Shown here: piece by piece, positions 11,700-24,180 of the stretch
How the letters are laid out: each line of letters begins with the position of its first letter
Position numbering within the stretch: the first letter of the stretch is position 1
Assembly: GCF_000182925.2 (NCBI RefSeq)
Contig: NC_026507.1
Coordinates: forward strand, 3,162,001 to 3,226,000
Direction of reading: 5' to 3'
Source of the DNA: Neurospora crassa OR74A
Lineage: Eukaryota > Ascomycota > Sordariomycetes > Sordariales > Sordariaceae
DNA: 64,000 bases
Made by a program: the position numbers and the translations under genes
The notes under the pieces: model-generated
What the model was told of the DNA's origin: nothing
Database searches by the model: none
Seen by the model: only the letters and a program-made list of their open reading frames with translations

Positions 11700-12263
11700 C
11701 TACTCAACCATCATCCTCTCCCCTTCCTCATCCCGTCTACTCTGCTCCAGCCTGGCAAACTGCAGTCCCTCGTCGCGTATCTTTGCCAACATGGCAACCT
11801 GCTTCCTCTTCCTCTCCTCCAGCTCCGCGATCTCCTTCTCCTGCTGCGTAATCGTCCTCCCAATATCCGGGAGCGTCAAAACCGCTTGTCGCGCCCGTTG
11901 GAGTTTATGCTTGAGGTTATCCGTTGCTTGGGGGAGGTCCTTGGCACTGAACGATCCTGCTGTCGTTGCGTTTGGGTTGGAGGTAGTACTAGGGATGGGG
12001 AGGGGGGTGGTGCCTGTTACTGCGCCGGGGGCGGGGGTGCTGATGGGAGCGTTGTTGGAAGAGTTGGGTCCGCCGTGGGAGGGGTTGATGGAGGTGGAGG
12101 AGGATAAGGAGGGACCGATGGCGCCCGTGGCGCCGGTGGCGGCGGCGGCGTCAGCGGAGCGGGCGGAGGCTTGGGCGGCGCGGAATTTGGTGAGGATGAG
12201 GGTCAGTTCGGTTAGGGTGTCGATTGCGTCGGGGGAGAGGGTGGGGGGGATGTGGGTTGCCAT
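11700..12263 (-). CDS. med9: Mediator complex subunit 9 (Med9/Cse2)
   Basis: Middle-module subunit of Mediator, the coactivator that links transcription factors to RNA polymerase II. It is a single exon of 187 residues. Residues 10-35 (DAIDTLTELTLILTKFRAAQ) form the first conserved helix. A Gly/Ser/Thr/Pro-rich linker covers about 36-105. The conserved C-terminal block (KDLPQATDNLKHKLQRARQAV, then a coiled coil with EIAELEERKRKQVAMLAKI) covers about 110-175. This two-helix layout with a low-complexity spacer fits filamentous-fungal Med9. Nuclear. The start ATG at 12263 is the only reasonable one. It diverges from the phosphoglycerate mutase gene. Confidence 0.8.
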   Translation of the reverse strand: MATHIPPTLSPDAIDTLTELTLILTKFRAAQASARSADAAAATGATGAIGPSLSSSTSINPSHGGPNSSNNAPISTPAPGAVTGTTPLPIPSTTSNPNATTAGSFSAKDLPQATDNLKHKLQRARQAVLTLPDIGRTITQQEKEIAELEERKRKQVAMLAKIRDEGLQFARLEQSRRDEEGERMMVE

Positions 12264-13389
12264 TTTGCTGCTGGTGTTGGTGTTGTTGTGGTTGCTGTGT
12301 TTTGGTTCGGTGGCGGAGAGCTGGTTGGATGTGTCGTGGTGTTGGCTATGGTGGTGGTCGTGGTGATTGATGGCTATTTGAGATATGTTGGTAGTATGCC
12401 GTGGTGATCGCGATGGTTGTCGTCGTCGACGTCGTTGATTGTTATTGTTGTTGTTGTGGTGACAGTTAGTGGTTGACGTGGTTACGGCTGTGGAAGCTGG
12501 AGGAGCTCTGTTGTTGCGCTAAGCCGAGTCTAACAAACTAGAGCAGTGTACGTAATGGCGACGACTCCGGAATTGTTAACACCGGCGGTATTGTGGAATT
12601 CCAATTGACTTTTTTTTTTTGGGTTCGGCGATAACCTGATTGTAAAATAGAGGGGGTTTTAGTGTGTGAAATCCAATGTACCAGTACGTAATCTAACCTT
12701 AAAAAGTTCCCGTCCAGCGCGGTGGGGTTCTGCGCTTATCGTGTGCGGCGGCCGCAGCGTGCCTGGGAGATCAACCTTGCCCGATTGCTTCATCAGGCAT
12801 GCTGACGGCCGCGGGGGGGCCCTGCTGGGCGGGTCTAGGGGCCCTTGCGAAGTCGGTCCTTCCTGCCCCTGTGCGAAGCTTGCTGCTAGGGACCTGCTGG
12901 GGACCTGCTGGGGACCTGCTGGGGAACAGTGGCATGGCAGCCGGAGCTCCATCCCCGCCACAGCGACGTCAGGTGGGGTTCCATATGCCAATGGAGGGGC
13001 CGACCCGACCTGAGGGGAAGCTCACACAGCGGACAATCGGCAGACACATCCAGAAATAGTCAACCGAATGATCGAGTGCCTGATGCCAATTGCTCGATTA
13101 CGAAAGTTTGTAACCCCACCAACAAAATCTCTCAACACCCTGGGCACCGAGTGGTCTTACTCTCATCTGATCCTGTTTTCCTCCGTCCGTCTCTTGCCAT
13201 TGATCCCGCCATTGTACAAAGGTTAGTTATCAGAGTCCTCTGTCCTCAATTCCATCGTCCATCTCGCCAGCCATCTCTGTTTGCCATTCCTAATTGAAAA
13301 CTGTTGCGCTACAGATCTTGTCGGTAGAGCTTCCTCCTTCGACACTTATACATACACCTACATATTCCGAAATAAAAGATCACAACACA
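12264..13389. promoter_or_regulatory. Divergent med9 / phosphoglycerate mutase promoter region
   Basis: About 1.1 kb with no supported gene. Near med9 it is GTTGTT-rich. At 12889-12921 lie three head-to-tail 11-bp copies of GGGACCTGCTG. The last 250 bases before 13390 are pyrimidine-rich and probably form the leader of the highly expressed mutase gene. Confidence 0.45.
12889..12921. repeat. Three tandem 11-bp GGGACCTGCTG units
   Basis: Three perfect head-to-tail copies of an 11-base unit about 470 bases upstream of the mutase start codon and 630 upstream of med9. Function unknown; it could be a binding-site cluster or simple slippage. Confidence 0.9.
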
Positions 13390-15128
13390 ATGGCTCCCGA
13401 ACACAAGGCCTGCTTGAGTACGTCCGCCCGCCGTCCTGACTACGCGCTGGTCGCGTGTTATATGCTAGTTTACCTGGAACTGGCCTGGTTGATCATGATG
13501 CTCATCCGATCGTCCTATAGTCGTGATTGATGGCTGGGGTATTCCCTCCGAGGAGTCCCCCAAGAACGGCGATGCCATTGCCGCCGCCGAGACCCCTGTG
13601 ATGGACGAGCTGTCCAAGAGCGCCACCGGTTTCAGTGAGCTTGAGGCTTCCTCCCTTGCCGTCGGTCTTCCCGAGGGTCTCATGGGCAACTCCGAAGTCG
13701 GACATCTCAACATTGGCGCCGGCCGTGTCGTCTGGCAGGACGTTGTCCGTATCGACCAGACTATCAAGAAGGGAGAGCTCAGCCAGAACGAGGTCATCAA
13801 GGCCACCTTTGAGAGGGCGAAGAACGGCAACGGCCGTCTCCACCTCTGCGGTCTCGTCTCCCACGGCGGTGTTGTAAGTGATCAATGTCCACGGAACAGC
13901 AGATGATTGTTGGTAGTCTGCACAATTGCTGACAGTTCTCTTCCCATAGCACTCCAAGCAGACACATCTCTATGCCCTGCTCAAGGCTGCTAAGGAGGCC
14001 GGCGTCCCCAAGGTCTTCATTCACTTCTTTGGCGATGGCCGCGACACCGACCCCAAGTCCGGCGCTGGCTACATGCAGGAGCTCCTCGACACCATCAAGG
14101 AAATTGGCATTGGTGAGCTTGCCACCGTTGTCGGTCGCTACTATGCCATGGACCGCGATAAGAGATGGGAGCGTGTCGAGGTTGCCCTCAAGGGCATGAT
14201 CCTCGGCGAGGGTGAGGAGAGCACCGACCCCGTCAAGACCATCAAGGAGCGCTACGAGAAGGGCGAGAACGACGAGTTCCTCAAGCCCATCGTCGTTGGT
14301 GGCGATGAGCGCCGCATCAAGGAGGACGATACCGTCTTCTTCTTCAACTACCGCTCCGACCGTGTCCGCCAGATCACTCAGCTCATGGGTGGTGTTGACC
14401 GCTCGCCCCTGCCCGACTTCCCCTTCCCCAACATCAAGCTCGTCACCATGACCCAGTACAAGCTCGACTATCCCTTCGATGTTGCCTTTAAGCCCCAGCA
14501 AATGGACAACGTGCTCGCCGAGTGGCTCGGCAAGCAGGGTGTCAAGCAGGTCCACATTGCCGAGACCGAGAAGTACGCCCACGTCACCTTCTTCTTCAAC
14601 GGTGGTGTCGAGAAGGTGTTCCCTCTCGAGACCCGTGATGAGAGCCAGGATCTCGTTCCCTCCAACAAGAGCGTCGCGACTTACGACAAGGCTCCTGAGA
14701 TGAGCGCCGATGGTGTTGCTAACCAGGTCGTCAAGCGTCTCGGTGAGCAGGAGTTCCCCTTCGTCATGAACAACTTTGCTCCTCCTGACATGGTTGGCCA
14801 CACCGGTGTCTACGAGGCTGCCATTGTTGGTTGCGCTGCTACCGACAAGGCCATTGGCAAGATTCTCGAGGGCTGCAAGAAGGAGGGTTACATCCTCTTC
14901 ATCACCTCGGACCACGGTAACGCTGAGGAGATGAAGTTCCCTGACGGCAAGCCCAAGACCTCTCACACCACCAACAAGGTGCCCTTCATCATGGCCAACG
15001 CCCCTGAGGGCTGGAGCCTCAAGAAGGAGGGTGGTGTCCTTGGTGATGTTGCTCCCACGATCCTTGCGGCTATGGGTCTCCCCCAGCCCGCGGAGATGAC
15101 TGGCCAGAACCTTCTTGTCAAGGCCTAA
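13390..15128 (+). CDS. 2,3-bisphosphoglycerate-independent phosphoglycerate mutase
   Basis: Cytosolic glycolytic enzyme interconverting 3- and 2-phosphoglycerate through a phosphoserine intermediate with two Mn2+ ions (alkaline phosphatase superfamily). Exons 13390-13417, 13521-13873 and 13950-15128 give 519 residues, the usual length. Asp13 in VIDGWG and the nucleophile Ser67 in MGNSEVGH are present, as are the HFFGDGRDTDP block, NYRSDRVRQ, MVGHTG and the TSDHGNAE metal-binding motif. Codon use is strongly biased to C-ending codons and AAG/GAG, as expected of a highly expressed gene. That bias also produces a 458-codon antisense frame, which is an artefact. The first exon holds only nine codons and a fraction, a common design in highly expressed Neurospora genes. 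Confidence 0.97.
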
Positions 15129-17329
15129 AGTAGAACTTGTAATGATTGGATGGCGTGATGAAATAAGTAACATAGATTATAGACGGGAATGACAACGTTA
15201 TTGGTGATTCGGGCTCGCAGGTTGCCCTATGAAGCGCCTACTCTTGTGTAACTCTGTCTTTGCTTGCAGTTTTGGCGTTCTTGGTATTCGGTCTCGGTTT
15301 CCTCGAACGACATCCTTCCTCCGGGTGAGATTGGTGTCGACAGGTCGCATCGCTGTTCATCTTGGCTTAGTAGGTTGTTTTGGGTTTCCTAGCTTTGCAG
15401 TAAACAAACCCCTTTCGGCTGTTCGCACCATCAACGCCCACTGTTTTGCCACTCGAGATTCTCTCCGACCAGCCAATATATTGGCAGGTCCGAGCACCTT
15501 ATGAGATAGAAGAGGTCACGGCAATATATCCACAATCCTTTGAACCGGCTGGCCGCTTGGGTCGTTCCATTCCCAAGTGCTGTTGTGTAACACCTGTTGA
15601 GCGGGGTAATCAAATCATGGTGTTGACTTGACACTCTGCTACACCACAGGGAGGAAGCAACGGGACGGCTCACTGTCCTCTCTTGCTTGACCGGTCTTCT
15701 GAAGTTGGAAAAAGCGTTACAACTTGACGCATGCATAACCGTGTTCGTAGTGTACTGTCGAAAAATGTTTGAAGGGGGCTTTAAGCAAGCGCATAAGTAG
15801 AAGGAACCCTGGCATGGCAGCTGCCAAACTTAATTACAACGTCTGGTCTTTCTCGTCCGAACTGCTTTAAAAGGGAAAGAACACAAGTTACCTTTTGCCT
15901 TTTGAACTTGACTTCCCCTGCGGACTATTGAACTCCCACCTTACATCAACTTGAAGGTTGTTTTCGTTTCTCTCATTGAAATTTGTCTTTCATTGATTGC
16001 AACTGTTTATTCACGACAATCACTTTGTATTCTGCTGTCTGTTGTGTCTGTCACTTCTTGCTCAATTCACATTCATCGCATTCTCCTCTCATTGAAACAT
16101 CATGCCAAAACATCAGATACGCGAACCATGGACAAATCATTTCAACAACAACAACAAGTCCCGAATAAAACACCAACAACACATCATCGGACGTCACATC
16201 GCCAGCCGCCCAAAATGACCCCACTAGTCCACGAAAGGTTGAAAGTGGGCCATCGATAATGTGGGTACTCTCACTCGCTCATCCACACATCACCACAAGT
16301 CCCAACCCTGGCCTCGCAGCTACATAGCGAGCTATGTACACTACGGGCACGGCAGCAAGCACGTCGCAGTCGCAGTCAACACGCGGGGGACGGATGAAGA
16401 AACGAAAGACGCAAGAGCGCGGACCGTCTCTGGACCTCTCGTCCGCTCCGTCCCAAGTCTGGAGTGGAGACAACCCCCCGATCGTGGCCAGCCCACATGG
16501 ATGGGAAACTTGGCAGCTCGAGCTCGGATTCGTTCGCCGCCCGTCGATGGTGCGGAGGCTAGCGGAGGGGTTGTGAAGGCCCAGCCCCGCCCGACCGAAA
16601 AGAAAGTTGCTCACCTCCCGTGGCTGGAGCTTGGATGGGCCCGCCTCCGCCCGCCCTGCCCGCCATCCGCGAAGGCCCGAGAGCCCCGTGGTCGTCCATC
16701 ACCGGTGCCCCGTCTGTCCGTACTCTTTTGCATCCACTCCGGCCGTCCGAGTCCCCGGAAGATCTCCGTTATCGAGCTCCTGGTCCGGGCCGGATTTTAG
16801 AGGTTTTGGATATCTCGAATCGGGCGCCAAAACAAGCGTTTCCGGCGCCTAATGCGGGGAATGTCACAGGACTGCCGCACCTGCAGGTCCAAGATGCGAT
16901 GTTAGAAACTGTAAACATTTTATGCATCTCGATTTCATGTTTCACGTTTCAGGAACTCAGGAGAACGCGTATGTTGGTCGACAATGGAAGAGTTTCTTTT
17001 TGTGGATGGAACTGTCCCTGGAGAGCGATGTGAGAGTGCTCCGGGCTATTTTACAGGTTCGCCGGCAGTACCGACGAGACGGAGAGATCGCCAAAGCTCG
17101 TCACTCCACGGTCTTTAAGGTCTATATGCCCCTTCCTCCGTCTATGCTGCAATTCTATGCCGAATCGAATGCACTCCCTCACCCCATCTCACAATGGATA
17201 TGCGGTGTGGATAATGCCGCATATGACCATGAACCTTTTCGTACAAGCCGGCTCGTCCGCTCTCTCCATATGTACAGGCGATGGCTCCAGCTAGGATTCG
17301 CCGTATTGCCCGTCCATGGTTGGATGCAT
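15129..17329. other. 2.2-kb gap between convergent mutase and subunit 9 genes
   Basis: No gene is supported. Open frames of 100-180 codons at 15951-16259 and 16261-16800 lack recognisable motifs; several begin without ATG and they overlap one another in different frames. The part at about 16400-16850 is notably GC-rich, with many CCG/CGG steps. It probably contains two 3' untranslated regions and possibly a non-coding transcript. Confidence 0.4.
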
Positions 17330-18059
<730 letters not shown>

Positions 18060-21000
18060 TTTGTCTATGGTTGGGTATACTCTCGAAGAGATACTAGGTG
18101 GACGAGTCGGGAAAGGCTGAGAAAAAAGCTGGAGAGGGGAGAGTTGACAGCTGGACTACGGGAGTGAGAGAAAAAGAGGAGGTGAGAGGAAAAGTGCGTC
18201 GGTGCGGGAAGAACAAGTGGTCAGCGAGTGCAGGAAACCTCGGGCTTGACCGGGCAACGGCTCCAAACCGCCAAGCACCGGCTCTCGTTGGTCAATTCAG
18301 GCCGGAGGCATTTTCTGGTGCCCACCATTCTGTGGGTCGGACCACCCAGCTTGCCCAGTGCTTCGCCTTTTGAAGGGGAAAATTGGGTTGCTGTGGCACG
18401 CAGGGCAAGACGGGCAGAACCTGGGGGCTGTTGGTACACTGCTTTTTGTGACGACTTGCTGCTCGCTTTTGCCTGCTGTTTCGTGCTGATGATGCTGTTG
18501 TTGACGCTCTTTTCTCACAGCATCCCCCCCCCCCCCAAAACGATGGGAGCACAGCAGGGACAGCTATTCGGGCAAAATCGGAATACAGCCTAAGCTTTTT
18601 CCCTTGTGGCACAGCTTATTGGCTTGGGAAGCTCAATATTTAACACACCCAGCTCTCTGCCAACTATGGTATAACAGGGCAAAATGCCCAAGCTTCAGCT
18701 AGAAGCTCCCCGTCAACAGTCTACAGCTGATGTTGGTGTTGCTATTGTTGTTTTGGCCATCACGCACACCTTGACAGTTCTCAGGCAAAGCTCGCCGCGA
18801 ATCCTGGCCGAAAATTTTTGGGCTGCTGCCCATCTGAGGCACACTGAGGCTCCCTCTCACTCGAGACAGGGGTAAGCAACCCGTGTCCCCCACCCAAAAA
18901 AGCTGTGATGGACAACTGCCATTGGTTGAAGCTCGACTTTCGCATAGTGCACCTTGGGGAAAACAGCTACTGTGGGACAAACGAAAGCAGCCAGTATCGG
19001 CTGTAAAAACACTAGTAGTGATGACGACAGGATCGAATAGGATACTAAAACCGCTCCTCACTGTTTACGCCGCGTGTCTTTGCACAAAAGCATGCATGCG
19101 CATAATCACAACCAAAAATCGAAGCGGTGGCGACAGGAAGCTCGATGGGCGGTAGGGTATAGCTCGATATGTTGTTGAAACTCGAGCTTGCGCTGTTCGT
19201 GTCCGGTTCTGGGATATGTTGAAACAAGAGCTGTCACCAGATATTCAAAGCTTGGATGGCTTTTGACGAACCACGGCCATAGACATTGATTTGCGCTCCG
19301 CAACTTCGTCGTCTACTCAGTCTTACACATGCCGCGCCGCACATTGGCAACTTGCGGGAGCTTCATGTTATAATCCCGCGGGGCAATGTCCAAACGGCAA
19401 TGTGTGTAGGTAGAATGTCGATATTCAAGGGCAAACATCAACCGCACAGCGCAGCTCCGATTGACTTTTCACTTGCGTGGACTTTTGCAGTCAAAAGTGG
19501 AGTGGATTACATACATAGGTAGGACACTCCCGCCCGCGGCAATGCACAGTGGATGAGACTGGATGCTCCGCGGATGCTAACGAAATGCGCGGGGGAATAG
19601 TATGGTGCATTTTGGTGCTTTTGCATTTTACCCATTTCGCGTATCGTAGTGTAGTGTAGTTCATCCACAGCAAAATGTTGTTGTTACACGAGATATAAGA
19701 ACTTCATCACCAAACGCAACGCGACGCAACAAAAGGGGAAGTTCTAAATGGTAAATGACTCTCACTTGGCTCACAATCATCAGAGAGAATCGAAATTCAT
19801 TTTGAAACTAGTTTTGCCGTACGAGGTTATTAACGGCATTTACACCGGAGAATAGCCAGGCTAGTTCCAAATGTCTCGAGAGTTCGTTAGCATCGACTTG
19901 TATACTGATAACATCATCATTATGTTGCGATGGTGTACACACATCTCAAGCAAAGTCCTGTAAGAAATGTGAACAGCCAAACACTATGCTCTGCTGAAGT
20001 AGTCAGATCAGTCGGTGTCTTCCCATGACTTTTTTTTTTTTAACTTGGTATCGATATTGAAAAAGGGTCGTCTTCTTATATCTAAGTGTTTGTTTGTATT
20101 CACAACTCTGGTAACCACCTTTCATATCCCCCCTGGTTGTGTACGATACCGTCCGCATGTGTCAACTCTTCCAGAGGACATTGATATCTGAGAGCTGGTA
20201 AGTAGCTCACGCAAACGTTTAACGACAAAGATACAATGAGTTATAACGTCGAGTGTATGATACAGGGAGCCAAGCCAGAAGAGTCGGAGCATAGCGATAA
20301 ACTGTATCTTCAGATAATCCGGCACATTATTCGACAGTTCTGCCATCTTGTCATGACGGGCTATGCGCGAACTGGAAAGATGGAAGTTCTTCATGTGATA
20401 TTGTTGTTCCTCGTAGCGAGTAGAGCGGTAGTTCTTAGTTCCCTAAACTCTGAGAGAGCCTCCTTGACCCGTTCTTTAGGTCTCTCTCTCTCTATCTCTC
20501 TCTCCTCCTCGGTATCCGATCCCTGGAAACCAAGCGCACACGTGAAGCAGTGTGCTAATGATAGAACGTAGAAATCTGCCACCTTCCTTCTGGGCAATGC
20601 TTTTTCTGAAAGCAGGGCACTTCACCCCTGGAATGAATTCCCTAGTTGTGCGCGGGATGTGTCATGCTAGATCCCCGTGGCTTGGCGCTCGTCCTTTGAG
20701 TAGCGCTTTGTATCTCCTGAGGTTGTTGGTACAATGCACCGACCGACTATGATGAATACAATACATCGCAATGTCCATCAATGAACTGAGCAGCAAACTT
20801 GCTGAAACCGTTGCTGTGGTTCCTGGGAGCAAGTGGTTCGTACTGGTTGGTGGTTTGTCAGGTTAACGAGGTCCTTCTGTGGAGCAAATCTGGAAGCAAA
20901 CTCACTCGCTGGTACAAACTGGTAAACATAGTCAAATGTCGTTTTTGGCAAAGTGATCCTTTCCTCACCAGAGACTCCGCCGCTGTCACCAAGACATCGA

Positions 21001-21242
21001 CCATTAGGAGCGCAGCCGTAAAGCATATTGGAAATTGAGCCAATGGCTTCTTACCCATAATACAACGCGCAACCTAGGTAGATAATTGTCCAGCAGGAAG
21101 CCGAGTTAGCAGGATTTTTTTCCGCATGGGATTTGCAGGCTATCCGTCTCCTGCTGAAATGTTGTTATACAAACAGAGCTGCCGCGGACGCCTAGTATAA
21201 TCAGCTAGGCAGCACCGGCAGTCACTTGGTTTGTGAGGTTCT
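18060..21242. promoter_or_regulatory. 3.2-kb gene-free region upstream of oli
   Basis: No supported gene on either strand. Adjacent to 18060 lies the oli promoter and leader. Further on are a C13 run (about 18524-18536), a CT-rich run (about 20479-20506), and one ACCTAGGT palindrome (21072-21079). Open frames here are under 140 codons and lack motifs. This is the longest empty stretch in the window. Confidence 0.45.
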
Positions 21243-23539
21243 TTATCCCTCTTCCTCTGAAGAAGGCTCCTCCATGACGAAGTCGTCGATAAAGCCCGCC
21301 GGATCGCAGGTCCTTTCCAAGCTAATGCGGTTCCGCGTCACCCAGTTGTGCACAGCTTCCAGTGTGATTCGAACCCGCGGCACATCCTCCACTACTACTG
21401 CTGCTGCAGCTGCTGGGGCTGGTGCTGGTGCTTCCGAAGGGGTGGTGCCCACTTCTTCCTCGCTAGGTTCGTGTATCTTGGGCTTAGGAGGACCCTTACC
21501 CGCGTCTTCGGCAACATCCATCTCTCTGAGCACCGCTAAGCAATCATCTGGGGCTATCCACGTTGCCTTGCTGCAATCTTCAATGTCGACAACCGTTTCC
21601 TCGCCTGGTGTCGTGCCTGTCGGCTCCAAACTGAGGAGCCAACGGGCTATTTCGCCGGCCCAAAAGCGCTTGTACCCCTTTTTGCCGAGTTCCGAGATGG
21701 GCTTTTCGGGCCCGCCAATGATCCCCTCACGTCGAGATATCTCGTACGAGACACCCATGAGGAGCGCACCCAGACCTTTGCGCTGCCAAGGCGGGAAGAT
21801 GAGGATACATGCGAGGTTGTTGTTATCCCATGACATCTTCTCTTTGGAGAAGAAACCAACGACTTGACCACGAGGCTTGACGACCTCGGTCACGTCTGAG
21901 TCCGGGTCCGTCGGGGGATCAGGCGGAGTGAAGACAAGCAGGAAGTAGTGGAAGCCACTAACATCGAAAAACACCGACTTGTTGTCCAGGAAAAGTTTGG
22001 CAAATAGGGAAAGGTTTTGGCAGAAGAGCTGTGAAAAGATATCAGCAACCTCACATGATGATGCCTTGTAAAATTGGCTATGGGAGCGGTGCTTACCATG
22101 TCCTCTGCCCCATCTACCTTCCAAATAGTCCATTCCCCTTCATCCTGGATCACCTCCTCGACCATCTTCTGCCCGATACTTCCACGTTTACCTCTTCCAG
22201 GCTTTGGAGCCGGCCCTGTCGGTACGAGAACTGTCCGCCGCCCTTTTGGGTGCACATAGACCTTGGTTCCGGGAATGTGGCCCCGAGCCTCACACAAGCA
22301 GACATGTCTCCTCCAGGCAACCAGCTCCTTGGAGTACTTGAAACAACACGGGCACACGTAAAGGCGGTCGAGCATAGGCGGCTGGTGGTGGGGTTGGTGT
22401 CCATGTGCCGCCTGATTCGAAGGGTTTGTCCCATTGGCAATCGTCGTGCCAACACTAGGCGGGCCTTCACCGAGAACCTCCTTTCCGTAGTAGGAAGGGT
22501 ACCATGCCCGGAAGCATATGTCACCCAACACGACCTTGTCGATGTTACGGTCTGGCCGCTCGCCGGGTGCCCGCTCGGGTCTGTCTGATTTGCCGCCACT
22601 CGGGCCAGGCCTCGCAATGGGTGAGCGATGTGTGTGTTGTTGTTGTTGTTGTTGCTGTTGTTGCTGATGTTGTGTCGGTGGTGGTACTGAGGGTGCCATG
22701 GAGATGGTCTTGTTTTGCCCGACTATACTGTGGTGTGGAAGCACCACGGGCCCCGTAGCGGAGCGGCCATGGCCATGAGCTGTTGTCGAGTCGTGTCGTG
22801 CCTGTCCTCCGGCGAGAGGGCCTGGGAGGATTTTCGTAGTCGGGTTGGGGGCAGGAGCACGTAGAGGAGACGCAGTCGGCGCCTGGTGCGGATGTGCGAG
22901 GGGTGATTGATGGGCTGTTGATGTCGAGGTCTTGATGGTGATTGATCGGGCGGGTGTGATTGCACGGGGACCGGAATGGGAAGAATTGGACGACGAGTGG
23001 GAGCTGGCGGCGTGGGGTCGCGGAGGATGCGAGCTGGAATTGGAGTTGGAGTTTGAATTGGAACTGGAACTGGGCGGCGTGGGCACGGATGATGGCGGGT
23101 CAAAGTCAAAGCCGGTGTGGCGCGTCAGACGAGTCTTGATGATTGGAGCATGTCCGTGATGCGAGTTGGACTGCATCGGTATGTTTTCCTTGTCGCGGTG
23201 GGCCGGCGGTGGTGGTGGTGGTGGTGGTCCTGGTGGTGGTAGTAGTGGTGGTGACGTGGGAGACTGCCGGTCAGTGGCAAGGCCAGTGCCAGTGCCAGTG
23301 CCAGTGCCAGTGCTGTCCCGGCGTCGGCGCCGTCGGGGTGGTTCCGGGTCGGGAAGCACGGGGAGTGGGGCGGTCGATGTCTGGCGTGTCGCTCGGCGCG
23401 CCCTGGTTACAGGGGAACCTGAAGCCAATGGAGCAGCAGCGGTAGCGGCGCCAACACCACCCGCCGCCGCCGCAGCCTCAGAGGAGCTCGTACCTGAATC
23501 GGTTCCGCCTCGGTGTCGTTTTCGCTTGAGAGAGGCCAT
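21243..23539 (-). CDS. MYST-family histone acetyltransferase (SAS2-like)
   Basis: Acetyl-CoA-dependent lysine acetyltransferase acting on histones in the nucleus. Exons on the minus strand 23539-22097 and 22028-21243 give 742 residues. Residues 1-340 are low complexity (Ser, Pro, Gln, His, Thr runs with Arg clusters). A C2HC zinc finger typical of MYST proteins sits at Cys396, Cys399, His412 and Cys416. The catalytic domain follows, with Cys554 in LACILIFPPWQ, the acetyl-CoA loop QRKGLG at 563-568, and GVSYEISRREG...GGPEKPISELG. The LDNKSVFFDVSGFHYFLLVF strand is also family-typical. The absence of a chromodomain and the sequence style suggest the SAS2 branch over ESA1; this is inference. It shares a 641-bp divergent promoter with the PPR-like gene. 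Confidence 0.88.
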
Positions 23540-24180
23540 TCTGTGGATGCGCGGCGCAGAAGGACGGCGGATACCTCTTTGTCGTGGATCGTCGACGTGG
23601 AATGACTAGTGCAATTGGGAGTTGTTGCGATGACGAACGGTCAATGCAATGGATCTCGCGGCTGTGTCCATTGGGGAAACTTTGGGAGGCTGACCAAGGA
23701 CACGGTATCGAGTACCCAGTATCCCGCATCAATACACAGGCTACAGAAGTACCTGTACTTGAACTTAGTCCAGCGCCAAACCCCCTTTCCGTCGATATGT
23801 CAGTGACTGTGAACGTGAAGGAGCACAGACCTCCCGTCGTCCATTTTAGCTGAGAGGTTCCCTTCCCGTGTACACTAAACACGCCTAGGTTGCTTGGTCT
23901 TATCGATAACTACCTAGGTCGGCACCTGCTGCCCCTGCACGCAACCAGGGGGGACGGGAATGGAATGAGGGGTAGCATCCGCTAGTGCAGCCCAGGTTCC
24001 GAATGAAATGGGCGATATCTGGACAACAGGAGCGCCGCCTGCTCGCCAAAGAATTCGGGGAACAGCCAGATTTCCCCCAAAAACCGCCAAACGAACGCTG
24101 TTGGAAATCGCCAATGCAAAGCCCTCCAATCCATCGCCAGCCTGCCGTCTCCTTTTCAGAATGGTTGGTTGCCTACATCA
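23540..24180. promoter_or_regulatory. Divergent MYST/PPR-like promoter region
   Basis: These 641 bases separate the two divergent start codons. They contain CCTAGG-type palindromes at about 23884-23889 and 23912-23919. No gene is supported here. Confidence 0.45.

Noticed and set aside
13797-15173. 458-codon open frame antisense to phosphoglycerate mutase
   Set aside because: It mirrors the strongly codon-biased sense gene. The product is Leu/Val/Glu/Asp-rich with no motif, and the sense frame is a clear conserved enzyme.
16261-16800. 179-codon frame in the mutase/subunit 9 gap
   Set aside because: It lies in GC-rich sequence where several frames are open at once, and its product is Arg/Pro/Ser-rich without motifs.
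16860-16910. Short peptide resembling a zinc-cluster start (CRTCRSKMRC)
   Set aside because: The spacing is C-X2-C-X5-C rather than C-X2-C-X6-C, and a stop follows at once with no gene around it.
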